Assembly: GCA_035308765.1 (NCBI GenBank)
Contig: DATGGA010000029.1
Span: forward strand, 1-64,000
From: RBG-16-66-20 sp035308765
GTDB taxonomy: Bacteria > Pseudomonadota > Gammaproteobacteria > Burkholderiales > SG8-39
Length of the DNA stretch: 64,000 nt
Reading direction: 5' to 3'
The translations under genes and the position numbers were made by a program. Shown here in pieces: positions 45,870 through 54,919 of this stretch. The stretch's first letter is position 1. Every line of letters starts with the position of its first letter. The notes under the pieces were generated by a model that saw nothing but the letters and a program-made list of their open reading frames with translations, was not told where the DNA came from and searched no databases.

Positions 45870-46616
45870 TCAATTGCCGCCCTCTTCCGCCACTTCGACG
45901 AACTCGTCGCGCGACGCGGCGACGACTTCCTCCACCGCCTGCGAGCGGCCTTCGAGGATCGCATCGGCCATGCCGCGGGCGTAGAGCCGGATCGCGCGGT
46001 TCGAATCGTCGTTGCCAGGAATGACGTAGGCAATCTTGTCCGGCGAATGATTCGTGTCGATCACCGCGACTACGGGAATGCCGAGCTTGACGGCTTCCGT
46101 CACGGCGCCCTTGTGGTAGCCGACGTCGATGATGAACAGCGCGTCGGGCAGGCCGCCCAGGTCCTTGATGCCGCCTAACGAGCGCTGCAGCTTGGCAAGC
46201 TCGCGCTGGATGCCGAGCGCTTCCTTCTTGGACAGGCGCTCCAGCGAGCCGTCCTCGATCATGCCTTCCATCTCCTTCAGGCGCTTGATCGACTGCTTGA
46301 CCGTCTTGAAATTGGTCAGCATGCCGCCGAGCCAGCGGTGATCGACGAACGGCATGCCGCAGCGCACCGCCTCTTCGTGGACGATCTCGCGCGCCTGGCG
46401 CTTGGTGCCGACGAACAGGATGCTGCCCTTGTTGGCCGCCAGCTGGCGCACGAATTTCAGCGCCTCCTGGTACAGGGCCAGGGTCTTTTCCAGGTTGATG
46501 ATGTGGATCTTGTTGCGGTGGCCGAAGATATACGGCGCCATCTTCGGGTTCCAGTAGCGGGTCTGATGGCCGAAATGGACCCCCGCCTCCAGCATTTGAC
46601 GCATTGTCACCGACAT
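45870..46616 (-). CDS. rpsB: 30S ribosomal protein S2
   Basis: S2 is an essential protein of the small subunit head/body junction. The 248-residue product begins MSVTMRQMLEAGVHFGHQTRYW (core MLEAGVHFGHQTRYWNP), has INLEKTLALYQEAL, FVGTKRQAREIVHEEA and the C-terminal GIPVVAVIDTNHSPDKI and VIPGNDDSNRAIRLY. The ATG at 46616 is preferred to one four codons upstream, because the family starts there. It heads the leftward translation/envelope series. The 177-base region upstream contains an extended -10 element and a leader of about 135 bases that could be the site of S2 autoregulation. Confidence 0.98.
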   Translation of the reverse strand: MSVTMRQMLEAGVHFGHQTRYWNPKMAPYIFGHRNKIHIINLEKTLALYQEALKFVRQLAANKGSILFVGTKRQAREIVHEEAVRCGMPFVDHRWLGGMLTNFKTVKQSIKRLKEMEGMIEDGSLERLSKKEALGIQRELAKLQRSLGGIKDLGGLPDALFIIDVGYHKGAVTEAVKLGIPVVAVIDTNHSPDKIAYVIPGNDDSNRAIRLYARGMADAILEGRSQAVEEVVAASRDEFVEVAEEGGN

Positions 46617-46758
46617 GAAGCACTCCAAGTTTAGGGTTAAGGGTCAGCCGCACCGGTCAATTGCACCCCGGCTCGTACAACCAGCAGGGGCACCCTAAGC
46701 GCCGGGCGGGAAATTTGGTCCGCGCATTTCCCTATCGGAATGCCCAGACCAGCCTGAA

Positions 46759-46767
46759 ATTCTAGCA
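46759..46767 (-). promoter_or_regulatory. Extended -10 element of rpsB
   Basis: On the minus strand TGCTAGAAT forms an extended -10 (TG-N-TAGAAT, five of six to TATAAT) about 145 bases before the rpsB ATG. No good -35 is seen, as is usual for extended -10 promoters. On the plus strand CATAAT at 46766-46771 in the same gap is a weaker candidate for the divergent map gene. Confidence 0.5.
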
Positions 46768-46793
46768 TAATCAGCGCTTTTTCCGGCTATCGG

Positions 46794-47582
46794 ATGTCCA
46801 TCGTCCTCAAGGATCAGGAAGAAATCGCCAAGATGCGCATCGCGGGGCGCCTCGCCTCCGAGGTGCTCGACTACATCGCGCCGCACGTACGTCCGGGCGT
46901 GACCACGGGCAAGCTGAACGACCTCTGCCACGCCTACATGGTCGGCACCCAGGGAACGGTTCCGGCGCCCCTGAACTACGCCCCGCCCGGCTACAAGCCG
47001 TTCCCCAAGTCCATCTGCACCTCGGTGAACCATCAGGTATGCCATGGCATTCCCGGCGACCGCGTACTCAAGCAGGGAGACATCCTCAACATCGACGTCA
47101 CCGTGATCAAGGATGGTTTCCACGGCGATTCGAGCCGCATGTTCCACATCGGCGAGCCCGGCATCCAGGCGCGCCGCCTGGTCGACGTGACCTACGAGTG
47201 CATGTGGCGCGGCATCGCGCGCGTGCGCCCGGGCGCGCAACTGGGCGACGTCGGCGCCGCGATCCAGGCGCATGCCGAGCAGCATGGTTTTTCGATCGTG
47301 CGGGAATTCTGCGGTCACGGCATTGGGCGCAAATTCCACGAGGAGCCGCAGGTGCTGCATTACGGCAAGGCCGGCACCGGGCTGCGCCTGGAACCCGGCA
47401 TGATTTTCACCGTCGAGCCGATGATCAACGCCGGCAAGGCCGGAATCCGCGAACTCGCCGACGGCTGGACCATCGTCACCAAGGACCACAGCCTGTCGGC
47501 GCAATGGGAGCACACTGTGCTGGTCACCGGCGAGGGGTACGAAGTCCTTACAGTCTCGGCGGGAACGCCGCCGCCGCCGTGA
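46794..47582 (+). CDS. map: Methionine aminopeptidase, type I
   Basis: Map removes the N-terminal Met from nascent proteins. The 262-residue protein has the five metal ligands in ILNIDVTVIKDGFHGDSSRMF (two Asp; core NIDVTVIKDGFHGD), GHGIGRKFHEEPQ (His), FTVEPMI (Glu) and WEHTVLVT (Glu). The N-terminal IKSxxEI-like segment is KDQEEIAKMRIAGRLASEVL. It is divergent from rpsB and overlaps glnD (GTGA), a typical betaproteobacterial layout. Peptide deformylase, the preceding step in N-terminal processing, lies just beyond glnD on the other strand. Confidence 0.97.
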   Translation: MSIVLKDQEEIAKMRIAGRLASEVLDYIAPHVRPGVTTGKLNDLCHAYMVGTQGTVPAPLNYAPPGYKPFPKSICTSVNHQVCHGIPGDRVLKQGDILNIDVTVIKDGFHGDSSRMFHIGEPGIQARRLVDVTYECMWRGIARVRPGAQLGDVGAAIQAHAEQHGFSIVREFCGHGIGRKFHEEPQVLHYGKAGTGLRLEPGMIFTVEPMINAGKAGIRELADGWTIVTKDHSLSAQWEHTVLVTGEGYEVLTVSAGTPPPP

Positions 47583-50128
47583 ACGTCGATGCGCTGCGCG
47601 AGTCGTTGCGCGAGGCCCGCGAGGCGCTGCATCAGGCCTATCTGAAGGGCAAGACGCCGGGCTGGCAGCTGCGCGCGCATTCGCGCCTCATCGACCGGAC
47701 GCTGCAGGAACTCTGGCAGGCGCATGCCCCCTCGTCGTCCATGGCGCTGGTGGCCACCGGCGGCTATGGCCGAGGCGAACTGTTTCCTTTCTCGGACGTC
47801 GACGTTCTCGTGCTCCTTGGCGCCGAGCTGTCCGCGGCAGAGCGCGGCAGCGTGGAGCAGCTGATCGGGATGTTCTGGGACATCGGCCTGGAGATCGGCC
47901 ACAGCGTGCGCACCGTGGAAGCCTGTGCCGATTCGGCCGGGGCCGACATCACCATCGAAACTTCACTGCTGGAAGCGCGCCTGCTCGCGGGCAATGCGCC
48001 CCTGTTTCGGCGCCTGTGCCGCACCATCGAGAAAAGCGTCGATCCCGCAACCTTTCTGAAGGCGAAGAAACTTGAGCAGGAACAGCGCCATGCCAAGTAC
48101 CGGGACACGCCGTTCGCGCTCGAGCCGAACCTAAAGGAGGCGCCCGGCGGCCTGCGCGACCTCCAGGTCATCCGCTGGATCGCGCAGGCCTGCGGCATCG
48201 GCAGGCGCTGGCGCGACCTCGTCAGTCGCGGCCTGCTGCAGCGGGGCGAGGCGCTGCGTCTGGCGCGCCACGAAACCGCGCTGCAGGACCTGCGCATCCG
48301 GCTGCATTACCTGGCCGGCCGGCGCGAAGACCGGATCGTGTTCGACCACCAGGATGCGCTCGCGGCGCAGTGCGGCTTTTCGTCCACGCCCTCGCGCCGC
48401 GCCAGCGAACAGCTGATGCAGAGCTACTACCGCCATGCCAAGGCGATCACCCAGCTCAACACCATCCTGCTGCAGAACCTGGAGGCGCGCGTCGTTCCGG
48501 AACCGGATGCCGCGCCGCGCGTCCTGAACGAGCGCTTCCAGGCCCGCGGCACGCTGCTCGAGGCGCGGCGCGAGGACCTGTTCGAGCGCGAACCGCGCGC
48601 CATCCTCGAGAGCTTCCTGCTGATGCAGCAACACGGCGACCTGCGCGGCATGAGCGCCGCCACCCTGCGCGCGCTGTGGCGCGCGCGCGGCAGGCTGGAC
48701 GCGAAGCTGCGGCGCGATCCGCTGGCGCAACTGCTGTTCGTCCAGATCCTGCAGCAGCCGCGCGGCATCGTGCACGAGTTCCGCCGCATGAACCAGTACG
48801 ACGTGCTGGGCGGCTACATGCCGGAATTCGGCCGCATCGTCGGCCAGATGCAGCACGATCTCTACCACGTCTACACCGTGGACCAGCACATCCTCATGGT
48901 GCTGAGGAACGTGCGGCGCTTCACCATGCCTGAATTCGCGCACGAATTCCCGCTCTGCAGCCAGCTGATGAGCGGTTTCGAGCGCCGCTGGCTGCTTTAC
49001 GTGGCCGCCCTGTTCCACGACATCGCCAAGGGGCGCGGCGGCGACCATTCGACGCTCGGCACGATAGATGCGCGGCGATTCTGCCGCCGGCACGGCTTCG
49101 CGCGCGAGGACACAGAGCTGGTTTCGTTCCTCGTCGAGCATCACCTGACCATGTCCTCGGTGGCGCAGAAGCAGGACGTCGACGATCCCGAAGTGGCGCG
49201 CGATTTCGCCGCCAAGGTGGGCAGCGAGCGGCGCCTGGTCGCCCTGTACCTGCTCACGGTGGCCGACATCCGCGGCACCAGCCCGAAAGTCTGGAATGGC
49301 TGGAAGGCGAAGCTGCTGGAAGACCTGTTCCGGCTGACGCGCCGCATCCTCGCCGGCGATGCGCCGGCGCTCGACACCGCGGTCGCCGAGAAGCAGGCCG
49401 AGGCCACGCGCCTGCTGCGGCTATACGCGCTGTCCGACGCGGTCAAGGACCGGTTCTGGGCGAACCTGGATACCACCTACTTCCTGCGCCACGACGCCCA
49501 GGAGATCGCCTGGCAGACGCGCAACCTGCACTACCGTATCGATACCGCGACGCCGGTGGTGCGCGCGCGCCTGGCGCCGTTCGGCGAAGGCCTGCAAGTG
49601 ATGATCTACGCGCCGGACCGTGAAGCGCTGTTCGCGCGCATCTGCGGCTATTTCGAGCGCGCGGGATTCAACATCGTGGAAGGCAAGGTCCACACCACGC
49701 GCAACGGCTACGCCATAGATACCTTCCTCGTCATGGGCAAGGGCCCCGGCGCGCACTACCGCGACATGATGGCGATGATCGAAAGCGAACTCGCGGAGGA
49801 ACTGCGTTCGCAGGAACCGCTATTGCCGCCGCGCGGCGGCCGCGTATCGCGGCGCGTGCGCCACTTTCCGATTCCGCCTGCGATCGATATCCGGCCCGAC
49901 GAGCGCGGCACCTACAATTCGCTGAACATCGTCGCCAGCGACCGCCCGGGCCTACTCTACAGCGTGGCGCGGCTGCTCTCCAGCCACAAGCTCAACCTGC
50001 ACTCGGCCAAGGTAAATACGCTGGGAGACCGGGCGGAAGACGTGTTCCTGGTCTCCGGTTCGATGCTCTCCGACTCGAAGGCGGTGCTCAGGCTGGAGCA
50101 GGAACTGCTCGCGGATCTGCAGATCTGA
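47579..50128 (+). CDS. glnD: [Protein-PII] uridylyltransferase/uridylyl-removing enzyme
   Basis: GlnD senses glutamine and modifies PII (GlnB/GlnK), controlling nitrogen metabolism. The 849-residue protein has the nucleotidyltransferase motif GGYGRGELFPFSDVDVL (residues 61-77), the GlnD linker domain (SYYRHAKAITQLN), the HD domain with VAALFHDIAKGRGGDHS for uridylyl removal, and two C-terminal ACT domains (starting near LQVMIYAPDREALFARI and LNIVASDRPGLLYSVARLL) that bind glutamine. The GTG start overlaps the map stop; no Met occurs before the conserved domain. It is complete. Confidence 0.97.
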   Translation: MNVDALRESLREAREALHQAYLKGKTPGWQLRAHSRLIDRTLQELWQAHAPSSSMALVATGGYGRGELFPFSDVDVLVLLGAELSAAERGSVEQLIGMFWDIGLEIGHSVRTVEACADSAGADITIETSLLEARLLAGNAPLFRRLCRTIEKSVDPATFLKAKKLEQEQRHAKYRDTPFALEPNLKEAPGGLRDLQVIRWIAQACGIGRRWRDLVSRGLLQRGEALRLARHETALQDLRIRLHYLAGRREDRIVFDHQDALAAQCGFSSTPSRRASEQLMQSYYRHAKAITQLNTILLQNLEARVVPEPDAAPRVLNERFQARGTLLEARREDLFEREPRAILESFLLMQQHGDLRGMSAATLRALWRARGRLDAKLRRDPLAQLLFVQILQQPRGIVHEFRRMNQYDVLGGYMPEFGRIVGQMQHDLYHVYTVDQHILMVLRNVRRFTMPEFAHEFPLCSQLMSGFERRWLLYVAALFHDIAKGRGGDHSTLGTIDARRFCRRHGFAREDTELVSFLVEHHLTMSSVAQKQDVDDPEVARDFAAKVGSERRLVALYLLTVADIRGTSPKVWNGWKAKLLEDLFRLTRRILAGDAPALDTAVAEKQAEATRLLRLYALSDAVKDRFWANLDTTYFLRHDAQEIAWQTRNLHYRIDTATPVVRARLAPFGEGLQVMIYAPDREALFARICGYFERAGFNIVEGKVHTTRNGYAIDTFLVMGKGPGAHYRDMMAMIESELAEELRSQEPLLPPRGGRVSRRVRHFPIPPAIDIRPDERGTYNSLNIVASDRPGLLYSVARLLSSHKLNLHSAKVNTLGDRAEDVFLVSGSMLSDSKAVLRLEQELLADLQI

Positions 50129-50131
50129 AGA

Positions 50132-50665
50132 CTAGTCCTCCGCGGGCATTTCCTGCCCCGGAAACAAGGCTTCGTTGAATCCGAATCGGGCGAGATCCCG
50201 GATCCGCATCGGGTAGAGGATGCCGTCCAGGTGGTCGCATTCGTGCTGCACGACGCGGGCATGGAATCCTTCGACGTTGCGCTCGAAACGTTTTCCCCCC
50301 TCGTCAAACCCCGAGTACCTGAGCCGGTGCCAGCGCGGCACCCAGCCGCGCATGCCGGGCACCGACAGGCAGCCTTCCCATCCTTCTTCAATTTCGTCCG
50401 ACAGCGGCCGCAGCTCCGGGTTGATCAGCACCGTATCCGGCACTTCCTTCGCGTCGGGATAGCGCGGATTGGATTTAAAGCCGAAAATCACGACGCGCAG
50501 GCCGACGCCGATCTGCGGCGCGGCAAGCCCTGCCCCATTCAGGTGCGCCACGGTGTCGCGCATGTCGGCGAGCAGGGCCGCGAGCTCGGGCGTGCCGAAG
50601 CGCTCGACTTCCGCGGCGCGCAGCAGCAGCCGCTCGTCGCCCATCCTCAGCACCTCACGGATCAC
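50132..50665 (-). CDS. def: Peptide deformylase
   Basis: Def removes the formyl group from nascent N-terminal fMet. The 177-residue protein has all three motifs: GLAAPQIG (residues 46-53), EGCLS (97-101; the Cys is a metal ligand) and HECDH (141-145; two His ligands and catalytic Glu). GWVPRWHRLRYSGFDEGG is typical of the second, proteobacterial class of deformylases that often lies outside the fmt operon. It is the last gene of the leftward smc-to-def series and overlaps the MTI phosphorylase gene (ATGA). A second def elsewhere is likely. Confidence 0.96.
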   Translation of the reverse strand: MIREVLRMGDERLLLRAAEVERFGTPELAALLADMRDTVAHLNGAGLAAPQIGVGLRVVIFGFKSNPRYPDAKEVPDTVLINPELRPLSDEIEEGWEGCLSVPGMRGWVPRWHRLRYSGFDEGGKRFERNVEGFHARVVQHECDHLDGILYPMRIRDLARFGFNEALFPGQEMPAED

Positions 50666-51411
50666 GGCGTGTACGAAGCTGCGACCAGCTGGGCGATGAT
50701 GCGGCGCACGCGGTTCATCGCCTGGTCGACCACTGCCTGGATCCTCTCCAAGGGTATGGCATGCGTGCTGTCGCCCCGCCCGGCGGCATGGTTGGCGACG
50801 ACCGCGATCGCGGCGTATTCCATTCCTGCTTCCCGCGCCAGCGCCGCCTCGGGCATCGCGGTCATGCCGACCAGGTCGGCGCCGTCCCGCTCCAGGCGGT
50901 TGATCTCCGCCGCGGTTTCCAGCCGCGGCCCCTGGGTCGTCGCATAGACGCCGCGCTCGGCGACGGTTTCGCCGCAGGCCTCCGCCGCCTTGAGGATGCG
51001 CTCGCGCAACGCGGCCGAATAGGGTTCCGTGAAGTCGATATGCGTGACCTTGGCGCCGGCGCCTTCGAAGAAGGTCGAAGGCCTGCCCCAGGTGTAGTCG
51101 ATGATCTGGTCGGGCAGCACCAGCGCTCCGGGCCCGAATTCCCGGCGGATGCCGCCTACCGTGGCGACCGACACGATTTCCTTCACGCCCGCCTCCTGCA
51201 GCGCGCGGATATTGGCGCGGTAATTCACTTGGTGCGGCGGAATCGAATGGTCGTCGCCGTGCCGGGCGAGGAATACCAGCTCGCGGCCGCCGATGCTGCC
51301 GAAGCTGAGCGCCCCGGATGGCTCGCCGTATGGTGTGTGCACCACCTTGCGCTGGACATCGCTCAGGGTCGCGAGCCGCGACAGCCCGCTGCCGCCGAGA
51401 ATCGCTAGCAT
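50662..51411 (-). CDS. mtiP: S-methyl-5'-thioinosine phosphorylase
   Basis: The 249-residue member of the PNP/MTAP family cleaves methylthioinosine with phosphate to methylthioribose-1-phosphate plus hypoxanthine. It begins MLAILGGSGLSRLATL and has FLARHGDDHSIPPHQVNYRAN, THIDFTEPYSAALRERI, GVYATTQGPRLETAAEI and DLVGMTAMPEAALARE. These match the Pseudomonas MTI phosphorylase as I recall it, rather than MTA phosphorylase; the residues around the purine site favour 6-oxopurines. It is directly downstream of hpt, which would salvage the hypoxanthine. Its product feeds MtnA, encoded at 8955. Substrate preference is inferred. Confidence 0.88.
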   Translation of the reverse strand: MLAILGGSGLSRLATLSDVQRKVVHTPYGEPSGALSFGSIGGRELVFLARHGDDHSIPPHQVNYRANIRALQEAGVKEIVSVATVGGIRREFGPGALVLPDQIIDYTWGRPSTFFEGAGAKVTHIDFTEPYSAALRERILKAAEACGETVAERGVYATTQGPRLETAAEINRLERDGADLVGMTAMPEAALAREAGMEYAAIAVVANHAAGRGDSTHAIPLERIQAVVDQAMNRVRRIIAQLVAASYTP

Positions 51412-51959
51412 CGGGTCCCCCGCATCGCCCGGATTTCCGGCAGGTTGCGCCAGAAACCTTTCGCGTCCATGCCGCAGCCGAAAACGAAGCGGTCCGGGAT
51501 GGTCAGCCCGACGAAATCGGCCGCGATGGGTTTCTTCTCCTGCAGGATCTTTTCCACCAGCACGGCGCAGTGAAAGCTCGCGGCGCCCAGTTCCAGCAGC
51601 CGGTCGCGGATCGCGCACATGGTCTGGCCGCCGTCGAGGATGTCGTCCAGCACCAGCACCGCCCGCCCGCGCACGCCGGCTGGAGGATCGACGCGCCAGT
51701 CTATGCCGCCGCCCACCGTCGCGGCGCCGTACCGGGAGGCGTGGATGTAATCGAGATCGAGCGGCATCCGCAGCTGCGGCAGGAGCTGGCCTGCGAAAAC
51801 CACGGCGCCGCCCATGACGACCAGCACCAGCGGGTACCGGTCCGTGAACTGCTGCTGGATTTCCCCCGCAAGCCGGTCGATGGCCGCGCGAACCTCCGCG
51901 GCGCCTGCTACCGGATCCGACCGTTCGAGAAAAGCCCAGGCTTCGCCGATGTCTGGCAT
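51405..51959 (-). CDS. hpt: Hypoxanthine(-guanine) phosphoribosyltransferase
   Basis: Hpt converts hypoxanthine (and perhaps guanine) with PRPP to IMP/GMP. The 184-residue protein has the PRPP-binding motif VLVLDDILDGGQTM near residue 108 and the N-terminal VVMGGAVVFAGQLLPQL loop. The C-terminal purine-site segment is DFVGLTIPDRFVFGCGMD. The start at 51959 lies one base after the galU stop, and its end overlaps the MTI phosphorylase start by seven bases. Coupling with a phosphorylase that releases hypoxanthine makes the biochemical role coherent. Confidence 0.93.
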   Translation of the reverse strand: MPDIGEAWAFLERSDPVAGAAEVRAAIDRLAGEIQQQFTDRYPLVLVVMGGAVVFAGQLLPQLRMPLDLDYIHASRYGAATVGGGIDWRVDPPAGVRGRAVLVLDDILDGGQTMCAIRDRLLELGAASFHCAVLVEKILQEKKPIAADFVGLTIPDRFVFGCGMDAKGFWRNLPEIRAMRGTRC

Positions 51960-51960
51960 G

Positions 51961-52827
51961 TCAGCGGTTCCTGCCGGCGAGGAAGCCCGAGAACTCCTTG
52001 CCCACTTCCGCATGCCGCAAGCCGAGCTCGACCGTCGCTTTCAGGTAGCCGAGTTTGGTGCCGCAATCGTAGCGCTTGCCGCCGATGCGCATCGCCATCA
52101 CGCGCTCACGCGCCAGCAGCGCGGAGATGGCGTCCGTAAGCTGTATCTCGCCGCCGCTGCCCGGTCGGGCCGCCGCAAGCATGTCGAAAATCGCCGGCGT
52201 GAGCACGTAGCGCCCGACAACCCCGAGCGTCGACGCCGCATCCTTGGGCGCCGGCTTTTCGACGATGGCGTTTATTTGAGTGACATCGGCCTTGGCGTCG
52301 GCCGGACTGACGATACCGTAGCTGCCGGTACGCTCCCGCGGAATGTCCTCGACGCCCAGCAGCGAACAGGCTTCCTTCTCGAAGCGGGACGCCATGGCGG
52401 CAATGGTCGGGGGCTGCGCGTCGATCAGGTCGTCTGCCAGCAGGACCGCGAAGGGTTCGTCGCCAACCACCGAGCGCGCGCAAAGAACGGCATGTCCGAG
52501 ACCAAGCGGTTCCGCCTGGCGGATATAGATGCACTGGCAGCCCGGCGGCAGGACGGTGCGCGCGATCTCCAGCAACTCGCGTTTGTTCACCAGCGCGCGT
52601 TCGAGCTCCGGGTTCATGTCGAAATGATCTTCAATGGCGCGCTTGTTACGCCCCGTGACGAAGATCATGTCGGTGATGCCCGCGGCGGCCGCTTCCTCCA
52701 CCGCATACTGGATCAGCGGCTTGTCGACGATGGGCAGCATTTCCTTCGGACTGGCCTTGGTGGCCGGCAGGAAGCGGCTGCCCAGGCCCGCCACGGGGAA
52801 TACCGCCTTGCTGATCTTCTTTTGCAT
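51961..52827 (-). CDS. galU: UTP-glucose-1-phosphate uridylyltransferase
   Basis: GalU makes UDP-glucose for LPS, capsule and trehalose synthesis. The 288-residue protein has the nucleotide motif FPVAGLGSRFLPATKASPKE (residues 9-28; core AGLGSRFLPATKA), KPLIQYAVEEA, QAEPLGLGHAVLCAR, FAVLLADDLID and the C-terminal RYDCGTKLGYLKATVE. The ATG at 52827 is used; longer in-frame sequence overlaps ligA and is not family-like. It lies four bases after the ligA stop. Confidence 0.96.
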   Translation of the reverse strand: MQKKISKAVFPVAGLGSRFLPATKASPKEMLPIVDKPLIQYAVEEAAAAGITDMIFVTGRNKRAIEDHFDMNPELERALVNKRELLEIARTVLPPGCQCIYIRQAEPLGLGHAVLCARSVVGDEPFAVLLADDLIDAQPPTIAAMASRFEKEACSLLGVEDIPRERTGSYGIVSPADAKADVTQINAIVEKPAPKDAASTLGVVGRYVLTPAIFDMLAAARPGSGGEIQLTDAISALLARERVMAMRIGGKRYDCGTKLGYLKATVELGLRHAEVGKEFSGFLAGRNR

Positions 52828-52831
52828 CCGC

Positions 52832-54916
52832 TTACCGCTCTCCAAGTAGTCGTACCAGGCCGCGCTCATCGAGCACGGCGACGCCAAGCGCGCGGGCCTG
52901 CTCCAGTTTGCTGCCCGCTTCGGCGCCGGCCACGACGTAGTCGGTCTTTTTCGATACCGACCCCGCGACTTTGTGGCCTTTCGATTCGATCAGCGCGCGC
53001 GCCTGATCCCGGCTCATCCCCGCAAGAGTACCAGTGAGCACGAAGGTTTTGCTTGCTTCTCCCATCCCCCTGGTTGCGGCAACTCCTTTGACGGATACGC
53101 CATGCGAGGGATCGACCAGCCTGACAATGACCTTGCGGTTGTGCGGTTCGTGCACGAATTTGTCGATGCTTTCCATGATCTCGGGCCCGATCCCCTCCAG
53201 CGGCACCGGCGCTGGCGCTTCGTTTTTCCGTTTGCGCCTGGCGTTATCCTTCCGCGTCGCCTCCTTTTCCGCTGCCAGCGCCTGCCAGTCGGCATCCAGC
53301 AACGTCTGCAGTCGGCCAAAGTGCCGTGCCAGGATCTTGGCGACTTCCTCGCCGACACCCGGAATGCCGAGCGCGAAGATGAACCGGGGAAGATCGACGC
53401 TACGCGAGCGCTGGATGGCATCGGCCACGTTCTGCGCCGATTTTTCCGCCATGCGCTCCAGTCCGGCGAGCATTTCCTTGTCCAGCCCGTAGAGGTCGGC
53501 GGGGTTTTGTATCAGGTCGCGATCCACGAGTTGTTCGACCAGCTTCTCGCCCAGGCCTTCGATGTCCATGGCGCGCCGGCCCGCAAAATGCAGCAGCGCC
53601 TGCTTGCGTTGCGCCCCGCAGTACAGTCCACCGGTGCAGCGGGTCGCCGCCTCGCCCTCGAGCCGGATCACGGGCGACTGACACACTGGGCACCTCTCCG
53701 GCATCACAAAGCGGTCCTCCACCCTGCGCGGTCCCTTTTCGCGGACGCTCACCACCTCGGGAATCACATCTCCTGCGCGCCGCACGACGACCGTGTCGCC
53801 GGCCCATACGTCCTTGCGCCGCAGGTCGTCTTCGTTATGCAGGGTCGCGTTGGTCACCGTGACGCCGCCGACTTCCACCGGCTTGAGCCGCGCGACCGGG
53901 GTCAATACTCCGGTGCGCCCGACCTGCACTTCGATCTTCAGCACCTCGGTCGCCTGCTCCTCGGCGGGGTACTTGTGCGCGATCGCAAACCGGGGCGCGC
54001 GGGATACGAAACCCAGCTGTTCCTGCCAATCCAGCCGGTTCACCTTGTAGACCACGCCATCGATCGCGTAAGGCAGATGCTCGCGCCTGGTTTGGATTTT
54101 CCTGTAAAAATCGATCAATCCTTCCGCGCCCTGCGCGATGCCGCGCTCCCTGGATACGGGGAATCCCAGCGCGGACAGCCGATCCAGCAACTCGATATGG
54201 GTTTTCCAGCGTGACCTCGCAGCGACGCCCACTCCGTATGCGAAAAAACGCAGCGGCCGCCGCGCCGTGATCCTGGAATCGAGCAACCGCAGGCTGCCGG
54301 CCGCTGCATTGCGCGGGTTCGCGAACACCTTCTCCCCCGCCTCGCGCTGCCGCTGGTTGAGTTTCTCGAAATCGTGCTTGTAGTACAGGACTTCGCCGCG
54401 CACTTCCAGATCGGCGGTATCCGGCGCCCGGGGCAGCCACAAGGGGACGGCGCGCACCGTGCGCAGGTTTGGCGTGACGTCCTCTCCCGTGGCGCCGTCA
54501 CCCCGGGTTGCGCCTTGGACGAATAGCCCCTCCCGGTAGGCAAGGCTGATCGCCAGGCCGTCGAACTTCGGCTCAGCGGCGTACTCCACGCTCTCGACGC
54601 CGAGCGCTTCGCGCACACGCTTGTCGAAGGCGCGCACCTCCTCCTCTTCGAATGCGTTGCCCAGCGACAGCATCGGCACGCGATGGCGCACCTCGGCAAA
54701 ATCCGACAGCGGGGCCGCCCCCACGCGTTGGGTCGGGGAGTCCGCGGCCGCGAGTTGCGGATGCGCTTTTTCCAGCTCGGCCAGTTCTCGAAAGAGCCGG
54801 TCGTATTCGGCGTCTTCTATTTCAGGGTCGTCGAGGACGTAATACCGCTGATTGTGGCGCTCGATATCCTTGCGCAGCAATGCGGCCCGTTCGAGGACCT
54901 TCTTCGGGACCGCCAT
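52832..54916 (-). CDS. ligA: NAD-dependent DNA ligase
   Basis: LigA seals nicks in replication and repair. The 694-residue protein has domain Ia (NQRYYVLDDPEIEDAEYDRL, core YYVLDDPEIEDAEYD), the adenylation motif EPKFDGLAISL with the active Lys near residue 119, the OB fold (VGRTGVLTPVARLKPV), the four-Cys zinc finger (CPVCQSP, TRCTGGLYC), the helix-hairpin-helix domain and a C-terminal BRCT domain (FVLTGTLAGMSRDQA). Between the helix-hairpin-helix repeats is a basic insertion of about 25 residues (EATRKDNARRKRKNE), which I believe is common in betaproteobacterial ligases. It is complete. Confidence 0.97.
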   Translation of the reverse strand: MAVPKKVLERAALLRKDIERHNQRYYVLDDPEIEDAEYDRLFRELAELEKAHPQLAAADSPTQRVGAAPLSDFAEVRHRVPMLSLGNAFEEEEVRAFDKRVREALGVESVEYAAEPKFDGLAISLAYREGLFVQGATRGDGATGEDVTPNLRTVRAVPLWLPRAPDTADLEVRGEVLYYKHDFEKLNQRQREAGEKVFANPRNAAAGSLRLLDSRITARRPLRFFAYGVGVAARSRWKTHIELLDRLSALGFPVSRERGIAQGAEGLIDFYRKIQTRREHLPYAIDGVVYKVNRLDWQEQLGFVSRAPRFAIAHKYPAEEQATEVLKIEVQVGRTGVLTPVARLKPVEVGGVTVTNATLHNEDDLRRKDVWAGDTVVVRRAGDVIPEVVSVREKGPRRVEDRFVMPERCPVCQSPVIRLEGEAATRCTGGLYCGAQRKQALLHFAGRRAMDIEGLGEKLVEQLVDRDLIQNPADLYGLDKEMLAGLERMAEKSAQNVADAIQRSRSVDLPRFIFALGIPGVGEEVAKILARHFGRLQTLLDADWQALAAEKEATRKDNARRKRKNEAPAPVPLEGIGPEIMESIDKFVHEPHNRKVIVRLVDPSHGVSVKGVAATRGMGEASKTFVLTGTLAGMSRDQARALIESKGHKVAGSVSKKTDYVVAGAEAGSKLEQARALGVAVLDERGLVRLLGER

Positions 54917-54919
54917 AAC

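Noticed and set aside
53200..53290. Basic insertion in ligA as a novel domain
   Set aside because: I recall similar Lys/Arg-rich inserts in betaproteobacterial LigA, so it is probably a lineage trait rather than a novelty.
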